DNA from: Alphaproteobacteria bacterium | Lineage (GTDB): Bacteria; Pseudomonadota; Alphaproteobacteria; Micropepsales; Micropepsaceae | Direction: 5' to 3' | Length of the DNA: 64,000 nucleotides | Assembly (NCBI GenBank): GCA_017307355.1 | Contig: JAFKFG010000016.1 | Coordinates: forward strand, 1-64,000 | Part shown: positions 45,183 through 52,275 of the stretch, one piece after another | Layout: the number at the start of each line of letters is the position of its first letter | Numbering within the stretch: the first letter of the stretch is position 1 | The notes under the pieces: generated by a model | The model's database searches: none | What the model saw: only the letters and a program-made list of their open reading frames with translations | What the model was told of the DNA's origin: nothing | Translations under genes and position numbers: made by a program

Positions 45183-45770
45183 ATGCAAGTCATTCTGCTC
45201 GAAAGAGTCGAAAAGCTGGGCCAGATGGGTGACGAAGTCCGCGTCAAGGACGGCTTCGCCCGCAACTTCCTTCTGCCCAAGAAGAAGGCCCTGCGCGCCA
45301 CCAAGGCGAACCGGGAATATTTCCAGACCCAGAAGGCGCAGCTGGAAGCCCACAATCTGGAGCGCCGCAAGGATGCCGAGGCGGTCGCCAAGAAACTCGA
45401 CGGCCAGTCCTTCATCCTGATCCGCCAGGCCGGCGATCGCGGCCAGCTCTATGGTTCGGTCTCCCCGCGCGATGTCGCGGCCGTGGTCGAAGCGGGCGGC
45501 TTCAAGATCGACCGCAACCAGGTGCAGATCAGCCAGGCCATCAAGGCCATCGGCCTCTTCGCTCTGCCGGTGGTTCTGCATCCGGAAGTGCGGGTGAACA
45601 TCACCGTCAATGTCGCCCGCAGTGAGGATGAAGCCGAGCGCCAGGCGCGGGGCGAAAACGTCCTGGCCGAGCGCACCGAACAGGAAGAAGCCGTCGCGGC
45701 GGCCGAAGAGATGTTCGAGGAAGGCGCCGCTCCTGCCGGCGAAGCTTCCGAGGAAGCGGCCGAAGCCTGA
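45183..45770 (+). CDS. rplI: 50S ribosomal protein bL9
   Basis: bL9 binds 23S rRNA near the L1 stalk through its N-terminal domain and extends along the surface by a long helix. The 195-residue product has [36 protein letters not shown] at its start and the C-terminal domain ([18 protein letters not shown]). A further acidic Glu/Ala-rich tail of about 45 residues follows, beyond the classic length, which is common in alphaproteobacteria. It is the last gene of rpsF-rpsR-rplI and is followed by a strong terminator. dnaB, often next, is at 60.4 kb here. Confidence 0.97.
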   Translation: MQVILLERVEKLGQMGDEVRVKDGFARNFLLPKKKALRATKANREYFQTQKAQLEAHNLERRKDAEAVAKKLDGQSFILIRQAGDRGQLYGSVSPRDVAAVVEAGGFKIDRNQVQISQAIKAIGLFALPVVLHPEVRVNITVNVARSEDEAERQARGENVLAERTEQEEAVAAAEEMFEEGAAPAGEASEEAAEA

Positions 45771-45790
45771 GCGCTTCGCCATCGAAACGA

Positions 45791-45824
45791 AAAGGCCGGG
45801 CGGCAAGCCCGGCCTTTTTCTTTT
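45791..45824 (+). terminator. Rho-independent terminator of rpsF-rpsR-rplI
   Basis: The stem AAAGGCCGGGC / GCCCGGCCTTT has 11 perfect pairs and a five-base loop GGCAA. It is followed by TTCTTTT and lies 20 bases after the rplI stop codon. Confidence 0.95.
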
Positions 45825-45839
45825 GTAGGTCCCCTATCG

Positions 45840-46232
45840 CTAGGCCGCGCCTGACTGTTCGGCGAATTGGCGCCGGGTGAGGCCGCCGGGCGGATCGCCG
45901 AAGAACACATCCACGCTTTTCAGTTTCCCTTTTTCGAAGGTCAGGCGCTCGGCGTTGCGGAAGCTGGCATCGGGATGCACCGTGTTGGGGAAATGCATTT
46001 CCAGGCGATAGACCACCAGCACCACATCGCCCTCTTCCATGATCGCTTCGAAATGAAATTTGCGATGGCTGGCATGGTTCGGCCAGCAGCGCGCGAAATA
46101 TTCGTCGCGGCCGATGCCGTCGTCAAAAGGGCTGGTGAAGGCAAAGCCATCCGCCATGTTGCCTTCGACGAATGCCTTGTCACCGGTTTCGTAGGATTCG
46201 TAATAACGCCGCGCCAGGTCGATCAGCCGCAT
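45840..46232 (-). CDS. SnoaL/NTF2-like nuclear-transport-factor-2 fold protein
   Basis: The 130-residue product begins MRLIDLARRYYESYETGDKA at an ATG one base after the upstream SRPBCC stop codon (TGAGATG). The pattern of an N-terminal helix, GFAFTSPFDDGIGRDEYFARC and a long beta-sheet (LVVYRLEMHF, ERLTFEKGKLKSVDVFFGD) fits the SnoaL/NTF2-like family, whose members are enzymes or binding proteins with many substrates. The catalytic residues cannot be assigned. It is the last gene of the arsR-dihydrofolate-reductase-like-SRPBCC operon. Confidence 0.8.
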   Translation of the reverse strand: MRLIDLARRYYESYETGDKAFVEGNMADGFAFTSPFDDGIGRDEYFARCWPNHASHRKFHFEAIMEEGDVVLVVYRLEMHFPNTVHPDASFRNAERLTFEKGKLKSVDVFFGDPPGGLTRRQFAEQSGAA

Positions 46233-46233
46233 C

Positions 46234-46707
46234 TCAACCCTCCACCGACCGTCCCAGCGCATCCATCAAGAGATTGGTGCCATGCTCGCGCGAGCCGGCA
46301 TCGTCATAGCCGTCCAGATAATCGCCATATTCCGTCAGCACGAATTTGGTGCCCTTGCCGTCCGCCCTGATCTCGATCGCAGCCTGGGAGACAGAAATCT
46401 TCCGCTCATCCATGAACATATTGTAGCTGTAGATGATCCGCCCTTCTTCATTTTCGGAGGGCGGCACGATATCGCGGTACACACATTCGAACCGCGTGAC
46501 CATGCCGCTTTCCCACCGCCCAGCCAGACTTTCGACGCCGCCTTCGCGGAAATCGAAACTGCGCGACACAAGTGTCCAATTGCCACCGCCGTTAAACCAT
46601 TTGTCCTTGGCTTTCTCATCGGCGAAGGCCTCGAACACGCGCGCGGGGCTCGCATTCCAGGTGCGGGTGATGGTGAAACTGGCATGGACGACAGATCGAG
46701 CGGTCAT
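46234..46707 (-). CDS. SRPBCC/AHSA1-type ligand-binding protein
   Basis: From the ATG at 46707 (MTARSVVHASFTITRTW) the product has 157 residues with the AHSA1 hallmarks SPARVFEAFADEKAKDKWF, VTRFECVYRDIVPP and YSYNMFMDERKISVSQA, and the C-terminal helix GTNLLMDALGRSVEG. Proteins of this family often sit next to ArsR-type regulators. An alternative upstream ATG at 46746 would overlap the previous gene by 20 bases. Ligand is unknown. Confidence 0.85.
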   Translation of the reverse strand: MTARSVVHASFTITRTWNASPARVFEAFADEKAKDKWFNGGGNWTLVSRSFDFREGGVESLAGRWESGMVTRFECVYRDIVPPSENEEGRIIYSYNMFMDERKISVSQAAIEIRADGKGTKFVLTEYGDYLDGYDDAGSREHGTNLLMDALGRSVEG

Positions 46708-46726
46708 GATGGCTGCCTTTGGCGCT

Positions 46727-47290
46727 TCAGGGTTGCTGACGGACATAGCGGAACCGCATCACATCCGGCTCCAGACGCCTGGTTTCGGCGATCCGGAAGC
46801 GCGGCTTATGCGGGTCATGGAAGAAGCGGATCCCCTCGCCCAAAAGAACGGGATTGAGGAACATCCAATATTCGTCGACGGCATCGATGGCCTGGAAGCT
46901 TTTCACCAGGCCGGGGCTGCCGAATATCAACAGGTCTTTGCCGGGCTTTTCCTTCAGCGCGAAAATATCTTCGGCGTCGCGATGCAAATGGCAATTGTTC
47001 CAGTCGCAAGCGCCGAGCGTGCGCGAAAAGGTGATCTTTTCGGCGGCTTCCACCCAGCGGGCATGGGCGCGCCGGTCTTCCGGCGCTTTCTCGTCATTCA
47101 GGACGGTCGGCCAATAGCCGCGCATCATGCCGTAGGTGGTGCGGCCATAGACCGCCGCCCCCGCCATCGCGATCATGCGGTCCGCATCTTCGAAAATGGC
47201 GGGATTGACGGTGATCCAATCCATTTCCCCGTTCGGCCCGGCGCAGAACCCGTCCAGCGAGAGATGAATCAGGGAAACAAGCTTTCTCAT
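46727..47290 (-). CDS. Dihydrofolate reductase family / RibD C-terminal domain protein
   Basis: The 187-residue product starts MRKLVSLIHLSLDGFCAGPNGEMDW, a typical opening of the YwjB/YyaP-like dihydrofolate reductase family. It has AVYGRTTYGMMRGYWP and DLLIFGSPGLVKSFQAIDAVDEYWMFLNPVLLGEG. These proteins share the DHFR/RibD fold and bind NADPH, but most have unknown substrates. It overlaps the arsR stop codon by four bases (ATGA), so it is expressed with the regulator. Confidence 0.87.
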   Translation of the reverse strand: MRKLVSLIHLSLDGFCAGPNGEMDWITVNPAIFEDADRMIAMAGAAVYGRTTYGMMRGYWPTVLNDEKAPEDRRAHARWVEAAEKITFSRTLGACDWNNCHLHRDAEDIFALKEKPGKDLLIFGSPGLVKSFQAIDAVDEYWMFLNPVLLGEGIRFFHDPHKPRFRIAETRRLEPDVMRFRYVRQQP

Positions 47291-47628
47291 TTTTCATGCT
47301 CCGGTTTGGTCTCTTCCAGGAAGGCGCCCAGCCGGTCCAGATTGCGTTCCCACATCTGGCGGCGCTCGGTGATCCAGCGCTCCGCCTGAGAAAGCATCTG
47401 CGGCTCGATGCGGCAGGTGCGCACCCGGCCCACTTTCTCGCTTTTCACCAGCCCGCTTTCTTCCAGCACTTTCAGGTGCAGCATCACCGCCGGCAGCGAC
47501 ATGGGCAGCGGTCTGGCCAATTCGCTGACACTGGCGGGTCCCAGGGCCAGCCGGTCCACAATGGCCCGGCGGGCCGGGTCGGCCAGGGCCTGAAAGGCAA
47601 GATCGAGCGGGCCTTGATAGTTAAGCAT
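47287..47628 (-). CDS. ArsR family transcriptional regulator
   Basis: The product has 113 residues from the ATG at 47628 and contains a winged helix: FQALADPARRAIVDRLALGPASVSELARPLPMSLPAVMLHLKVLEESGLV. Recognition helix SLPAVMLHLKVLEE is typical of the ArsR subfamily found with SRPBCC proteins. No metal-binding Cys motif is present (the only Cys is C-terminal), so it is probably a ligand or stress sensor, not a metal sensor. Its first codons lie inside a 44-bp perfect palindrome, strongly suggesting that it binds its own start region and represses the operon. Confidence 0.9.
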   Translation of the reverse strand: MLNYQGPLDLAFQALADPARRAIVDRLALGPASVSELARPLPMSLPAVMLHLKVLEESGLVKSEKVGRVRTCRIEPQMLSQAERWITERRQMWERNLDRLGAFLEETKPEHEK

Positions 47629-47650
47629 ATACTTAACTATCAAGGCCCGC
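47607..47650. promoter_or_regulatory. 44-bp palindromic operator covering the arsR start codon
   Basis: Two perfect 19-base arms (GCGGGCCTTGATAGTTAAG and its reverse complement) surround the centre CATATA. The ATG of arsR (minus strand) lies in the centre, so one arm is also coding sequence for LNYQGPL. The inner GATAGTTAAG / CTTAACTATC is the likely protein-binding core. The full 19-bp perfection is much more than a winged-helix dimer needs. Confidence 0.85.
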
Positions 47651-47791
47651 TGCCATCCGTCAAGCCCCGCCGGCCTTGGTCCAGAAATGGGAAACGCATT
47701 GCGCGCGCGCCCCAGAGCGGGCTAATTAACACGTGCCCTCAAGGGCTTCCCTGAATAGGCCTGGCCCCGGGCCAGCCGAAAGGACTTTCCG

Positions 47792-48517
47792 TTGAGTGAT
47801 ATCTTCCGCGAAGTCGAAGAAGACGTTCGCCGCGAAAAACTGGCAAAATTCTGGAAGGCCTATGGCGACTATCTCATCGCCCTGGCGGCCGTGGCCATTA
47901 TCGGCATCGCCGGCTGGCAGCTGTGGCAGCGCTATGAAGCCCGGCAGCGCGACGCGGCCTCGGTGGCCTTCACCGCCGCCCAGAAGATCAACGACCCCAA
48001 GGCCGCGGCGGTTGCGTTCGCCGACATCGCCAAATCGGCGCCCAAGGGCTATCGCCTGCTGGCCCGCCTGGAACAGGCGCACAGCATGCTGGCCTCCGGT
48101 CAACGCGATGGCGCGCTGGCGCTCTACAAAGAAATCGCCAATGAGGACAAGGGTGGTCCGGGCGCCGTGGCGCGGCTGCGCCTGGGCTGGGCGCAAGCGG
48201 ACACCAGCTCGCGCGCCGATTTGGAAAGCCTGTTGGCGACGTTGCGCGCACCGACCAGCGCCTGGAAGCCGCTGGCGGACGAAATTCTGGCCTATAGCGA
48301 TTATCACAACAATCAGATCGCCAAGGCCGGGGACGAATTCGCGGCGCTGGCGAACGACGCCAATGCCCCGCCGCAATTGCGGGTGCGCGCCAAAGCCATG
48401 GGCGATTATCTCAAGCAGGGCGCCGGCAAGGATTTCGGCACCGTGCCGCCTCCCGCCCCCATCCCGGCGCCTGGCGCCGTGGCCGTTCCGCCCGCCGGAG
48501 CAGCAGCCACACCATGA
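47792..48517 (+). CDS. YfgM-like tetratricopeptide ancillary protein of the secretion/BAM region
   Basis: The 241-residue product starts SDIFREVEEDVRREKLAKFWKAYG at a TTG with an AAAGGA site. One transmembrane helix (YLIALAAVAIIGIAGWQLW) is followed by a periplasmic TPR-like domain (ARLEQAHSMLASGQRDGALALYKEIA, ARLRLGWAQAD) and a Pro/Ala-rich tail. This matches the YfgM/TPR-21 family, in E. coli a SecYEG-associated chaperone link. yfgM-bamB-der is the conserved order, with a four-base overlap to bamB here. Confidence 0.87.
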   Translation: MSDIFREVEEDVRREKLAKFWKAYGDYLIALAAVAIIGIAGWQLWQRYEARQRDAASVAFTAAQKINDPKAAAVAFADIAKSAPKGYRLLARLEQAHSMLASGQRDGALALYKEIANEDKGGPGAVARLRLGWAQADTSSRADLESLLATLRAPTSAWKPLADEILAYSDYHNNQIAKAGDEFAALANDANAPPQLRVRAKAMGDYLKQGAGKDFGTVPPPAPIPAPGAVAVPPAGAAATP

Positions 48518-49926
48518 TGCGTGTTTCCCAGCGCCTGCGTTTCGGCTGCGCGGTCGCGGCCGTCCTGATGCTTGCCGGATGCAGCGTCTGGGAAGGCGTG
48601 GGCGATACCGTCAGCGACTGGTTCGCGCCCAACAACAAAAGCAAATTGCGCGGCGAACGCATTCCCCTGACCGCGTTGGATGACGCGCTCAAGCCGGACG
48701 CCACTCTGGAAACATCGCCGGTGGTGCTGCCGGCGCCTTACAAGAACGCGGAATGGACCCAGCCGGGCGGCTTTGCCTCCAACGCGGTCTACCATCTGGA
48801 AGCCAACGGCCATCTGCACCAAGTGTGGGACGCGGATGCCGGCAAGGGCTCCGACACCACATCGCGCCTCACCGCCTCGCCGGTGATCGGCGGCGGACGC
48901 ATTTTCGTCCTGGATTCGGAAGCTCATGTCTATGCCTTCGACACCAGGAACGGGAAGGCCGTATGGGACAAGCGGCTGGCGCCCAAGAACGGCACCGACA
49001 TGCCCACCTTGTGGGGCCTTCTCGGCAAGCCCAACACCATCGAGCCGGTGACCGGCATGGGCGGCGGCGTCGCATATGACGCCGGCAAGATCTTCGCCAC
49101 GTCGGGCTTCGGCGTCCTGATCGCGATGGACGCGGCGACCGGCCGCGAACTCTGGCGTCACGACATGGGCGTGCCCATCGTCAATGCCCCGGTGGTCAAT
49201 GGCGGGCGCATCTTCTTCTCCACCCATGACAATCATTTCTATGCCTTGTCGGAGGCCGACGGGCGCACCCTGTGGGACCAGCAGGGCGTGGCCGAATCCG
49301 CCGGCATCCTCTCCTCCACCAGCGCCGCCGTTTCCGGCCAGTTCGTGATCGCGCCCTATACCTCGGGCGAACTCTTCGCGCTGCGGGTGCAGAACGGCCA
49401 GCAGGCCTGGAACGATGTTCTGTCGCATTCCGGCCAGGTCACGGCCCTGTCCGAACTCGACGACATTGCCGGGCGCCCCGTGATCGACCGCGACATGGTC
49501 TTCGCCATCAGCCATTCCGGCGTGATGGCCGCGATCGCGCTGGCCTCGGGCGACCGCGCCTGGACCCGTGACATCGGCGGCACCCAGACCCCCTGGGTGG
49601 CCGGCGATTATGTCTATGTCCTGACCGGCGACGAACAGCTGATGTGCCTCACCCGCAAGGAAGGCAAGGTCCGCTGGATCCATCAGCTTCCCGCCTTCAC
49701 CGACCCGGACCGCAAGCGCCATCCCATCGACTGGGCAGGACCGGTGCTGGTCTCCAACAAGCTGATCGTGGTGTCTTCGGACGGCTATGCCGAAGCGATC
49801 TCGCCCTATACCGGCGCGCTGCTGGGCCGGGTCGAAATTCCCGGCGGCACCAGCATCGCCCCGGTGGTGGCGGACGAAACGCTCTATATTCTCACCAACG
49901 ACGCCGAACTGGTGGCGCTGAAATAA
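48514..49926 (+). CDS. bamB: Outer-membrane protein assembly factor BamB
   Basis: BamB is an outer-membrane lipoprotein scaffold of the barrel assembly machine. The 470-residue product has a lipoprotein signal (MLAGC, lipidated Cys23) and a PQQ-type eight-bladed beta-propeller with repeated AxDxxTGxxxW-like blades (AMDAATGRELWRHD, ALSEADGRTLWDQ, ALASGDRAWTRD). The length is longer than E. coli BamB (392 residues), as usual in this class. It starts within the yfgM-like stop (ATGA). SurA and LptD coded elsewhere in the window are functional partners. Confidence 0.93.
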   Translation: MMRVSQRLRFGCAVAAVLMLAGCSVWEGVGDTVSDWFAPNNKSKLRGERIPLTALDDALKPDATLETSPVVLPAPYKNAEWTQPGGFASNAVYHLEANGHLHQVWDADAGKGSDTTSRLTASPVIGGGRIFVLDSEAHVYAFDTRNGKAVWDKRLAPKNGTDMPTLWGLLGKPNTIEPVTGMGGGVAYDAGKIFATSGFGVLIAMDAATGRELWRHDMGVPIVNAPVVNGGRIFFSTHDNHFYALSEADGRTLWDQQGVAESAGILSSTSAAVSGQFVIAPYTSGELFALRVQNGQQAWNDVLSHSGQVTALSELDDIAGRPVIDRDMVFAISHSGVMAAIALASGDRAWTRDIGGTQTPWVAGDYVYVLTGDEQLMCLTRKEGKVRWIHQLPAFTDPDRKRHPIDWAGPVLVSNKLIVVSSDGYAEAISPYTGALLGRVEIPGGTSIAPVVADETLYILTNDAELVALK

Positions 49927-49955
49927 ACCGAATCTTTCTCTTTCATCACCGCTTC

Positions 49956-50057
49956 GGGCGCGAGGGATTTCGGTTCCCCGGCAGGAGCGAGGAGCGATGT
50001 GGACATGACGTCCATGAGCGACGAGCGACGAACCCAGGGGCCGAAAGAACCGCGCCC
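49956..50057. repeat. Palindromic repeat, family B copy 2, overlapping the der start
   Basis: The left arm GGGCGCGAGGGATTTCGGTTC and right arm GGGGCCGAAAGAACCGCGCCC are imperfect inverted repeats of each other. They match copy 1 at 9288-9406, including the inner GCGACGAAC. The element contains GGAG sequences, a TGGAC-atgac-GTCCA mini-hairpin and three candidate der start codons (49999, 50005, 50014). Its right arm codes residues of the Der N-terminus. The bamB stop codon is 30 bases before it. Confidence 0.7.
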
Positions 50058-51480
50058 ATTCACCCTCGCCATTGTCGGCAGGCCAAATGTCGGCAAGTCG
50101 AGCCTCTTCAACCGCATCGCGGGCCGGCGCATCGCCATCGTGCATGACACGCCCGGCGTGACGCGGGACCGCCGCACCGCCGATGTGGTGTTCGACGGCA
50201 TGGAACTGCGCCTGATCGACACGGCAGGCTTCGAAGACGCCGCGCCCGAAAGCCTGAGCGGCCGGATGACCGGCCAGACCTTGGCGGCCATCGTCGACGC
50301 CGACGCGCTTCTTTTTGTGATCGATGCCCGCGCGGGGGTGACGGCGGGCGACGAGATCATCGCCGCCGCCCTGCACCGCTCCGGCAAGCCGGTGATCCTG
50401 GCCGCCAACAAATGCGAAGGCCGCCTGATCGAACCCGCCGCGCTGGCCGATGTCTTTGCGCTGGGCTTCGGTGAGCCGCTGAAAATCTCCGCCGAGCATG
50501 CACTGGGCATGGACCAGTTGGCGGCGGCGCTGGAACCCTTGGCGCCGAAAGTTGCGGTCGCCGAAGAAGAGGATGAAGACACGTTCGAGGTGGAAGACAC
50601 GCCGGACGATGCGGAAAGCGAAGAACCCGCTTTCGACTATCGTACCAAGCCGCTGCGCCTGGCGCTGGTGGGCCGGCCCAATGTCGGCAAGTCGAGCCTG
50701 TTCAACCAGCTTCTGGGCGAGGACCGTTCCATCACCGGTCCGGAAGCGGGCCTTACCCGCGATTCCATCGCCGCGCCCTGGCGGATCCCAAACGACGATC
50801 AAAAAAGCGACCGCGAGGTGCTGCTCCACGACACCGCCGGCTTGCGCAAGAAAGCCCGGGTCGCGGGCGAGGTCCTGGAGGAAATGTCGGTCGGCTCGAC
50901 CCTGGAGGCCATCCGCTTTGCCGATTGCGTGATCGTGATGATCGACGCCACTCAGCCTTTCGAGAAACAGGATCTGGCGATCGCCGACCTGATCGCGCGC
51001 GAAGGCCGGGCCATCGTCTTCGCGGTCAACAAATGGGACCTGAAGGAAAACAAGAACGGCGCGATCTCGGAATTGCGGGAAAAGCTGGACCGGTTGTTGC
51101 CGCAGGTGGCGGGCGCCGCCCTGGTGGCGATTTCCGCGCGCACCGGCGAAGGCCTGAACCGTTTGCCCGACGCCATCATGGCCGCCGACCGCGCCTGGAA
51201 CAGCCGCGCACCCACCGCAGCGGTCAACCGGTTTCTGGAAAGCGCCCTCTCCCGCCACGCCCCGCCGGCCATCAAGGGCCGCCGGGTGCGCATCCGCTAC
51301 ATGACCCAGACCAAGGCGCGGCCGCCCACCTTCACCTTGTTCGGCAACCAGCTCGACGCCCTGCCCGAGGATTATCAGCGTTATCTGGTGAACGGGTTGC
51401 GCGAGAATTTCGATCTCAAGGGCACGCCGGTGCGCCTGGTGATGCGCAACACCAAGAATCCTTACGATAAAAAGAAATAG
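49999..51480 (+). CDS. der: Ribosome biogenesis GTPase Der (EngA)
   Basis: Der is an essential double-GTPase that acts in 50S subunit maturation. The product (about 488-493 residues) has two G domains: GRPNVGKSSLFNRI with DTAGF and ANKCE, then GRPNVGKSSLFNQL with DTAGL and NKWD. A C-terminal KH-like domain ends with IRYMTQTKARPPTFTLFGN. The N-terminus before FTLAIVGRPN carries about 15-21 extra residues (MSDERRTQGPKEPRP and more upstream) encoded by a palindromic repeat. Start codons at GTG 49999, ATG 50005 and ATG 50014 all lie in that repeat. I keep the longest form; the ATG at 50014 is at least as plausible. Confidence 0.95.
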   Translation: MDMTSMSDERRTQGPKEPRPFTLAIVGRPNVGKSSLFNRIAGRRIAIVHDTPGVTRDRRTADVVFDGMELRLIDTAGFEDAAPESLSGRMTGQTLAAIVDADALLFVIDARAGVTAGDEIIAAALHRSGKPVILAANKCEGRLIEPAALADVFALGFGEPLKISAEHALGMDQLAAALEPLAPKVAVAEEEDEDTFEVEDTPDDAESEEPAFDYRTKPLRLALVGRPNVGKSSLFNQLLGEDRSITGPEAGLTRDSIAAPWRIPNDDQKSDREVLLHDTAGLRKKARVAGEVLEEMSVGSTLEAIRFADCVIVMIDATQPFEKQDLAIADLIAREGRAIVFAVNKWDLKENKNGAISELREKLDRLLPQVAGAALVAISARTGEGLNRLPDAIMAADRAWNSRAPTAAVNRFLESALSRHAPPAIKGRRVRIRYMTQTKARPPTFTLFGNQLDALPEDYQRYLVNGLRENFDLKGTPVRLVMRNTKNPYDKKK

Positions 51481-51493
51481 CCAAAATCTCGCC

Positions 51494-51545
51494 ATGGGCG
51501 GCCTTGATCCGCCCATCCATGGATGACCGGCTCAAGGCCGGTCAT
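51494..51545. repeat. Tandem hairpins between convergent der and an SDR gene
   Basis: Two perfect hairpins lie side by side: ATGGGCGG-(CCTTGAT)-CCGCCCAT at 51494-51516 and ATGACCGGC-(TCAAG)-GCCGGTCAT at 51523-51545. No T-run follows. They may function as a bidirectional terminator or mRNA 3'-end barrier. Confidence 0.6.
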
Positions 51546-51558
51546 GGAGAAATGTTTC

Positions 51559-52275
51559 TTAGGCGCCTTTGCGGAACTTGATCAATTCGCCGTGGCTGTC
51601 GTTCGCGGGCGACAAGGCATCCAGGATGGTGGGCGTCAACTCTTCGGGACGCGGCAAAGTCGCGGGGTCTTCGCCCGGCATCGCCTTGGCCCGCATGATG
51701 GTGCGCACTGGGCCGGGATCCAGCGCATTCACTTTCACATTGGTGCCGTTGCATTCGGCGGCATAGGTGAAGGTGATCGTCTCCAGCGCCGCCTTGCTCA
51801 TGGCATAGCCGCCCCAGAAGGCGGTGTTGCGGCGGGCCGCGGCGGAGCTGACCATCAACACCCGCCCCGCATCGGACTGCCGCAACAAGGGATCGAAGGA
51901 ACGCAGCAGCCGCCAGTTGGCGGTGACATTGATGTCGAGCAATTCCTGGAAGACCTTGGGATCCAGATGGGTCAGCGGCGTCAGCGCGCCCAAGGTGCCG
52001 GCATTGCCGAAAAACGCATCCAGCTTCTTCCAGCGCTCGAAGATCGAGGCGCCCAGCCGGTCGATGGCCGCGAAATCTTTCAGATTGAGCGGCACCAAAG
52101 TGGCGGTGCCGCCGGCTTTCTGGATGGCGTCGTCGGTTTCTTCCAGCCCGCCCACGGTGCGCGCCACGCAGATGACATGGGCGCCTTCGCGGCCCAGCGC
52201 GATGGCGGCGGCCCGGCCGATGCCTCTCGATGCACCCGTCACCAGGGCGATCCGTCCGGAAAACCGCCCGCTCAT
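51559..52275 (-). CDS. Short-chain dehydrogenase/reductase
   Basis: The 238-residue SDR begins MSGRFSGRIALVTGASRGIG, with the NAD(P)-binding TGASRGIG motif. It continues with an NAG-like GNAGTLGAL, and the catalytic Ser and Tyr-x3-Lys in VSSAAARRNTAFWGGYAMSKAAL. The substrate is unknown. Its ATG shares a base with the purF stop codon. SDR genes are commonly found after purF in alphaproteobacteria, so this is probably a conserved neighbour. Confidence 0.88.
   Translation of the reverse strand: MSGRFSGRIALVTGASRGIGRAAAIALGREGAHVICVARTVGGLEETDDAIQKAGGTATLVPLNLKDFAAIDRLGASIFERWKKLDAFFGNAGTLGALTPLTHLDPKVFQELLDINVTANWRLLRSFDPLLRQSDAGRVLMVSSAAARRNTAFWGGYAMSKAALETITFTYAAECNGTNVKVNALDPGPVRTIMRAKAMPGEDPATLPRPEELTPTILDALSPANDSHGELIKFRKGA

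Noticed and set aside
48406..51516. A 1036-codon open frame on the minus strand opposite bamB and der
   Set aside because: It is antisense to two genes with unmistakable motifs and shows no recognisable domain.
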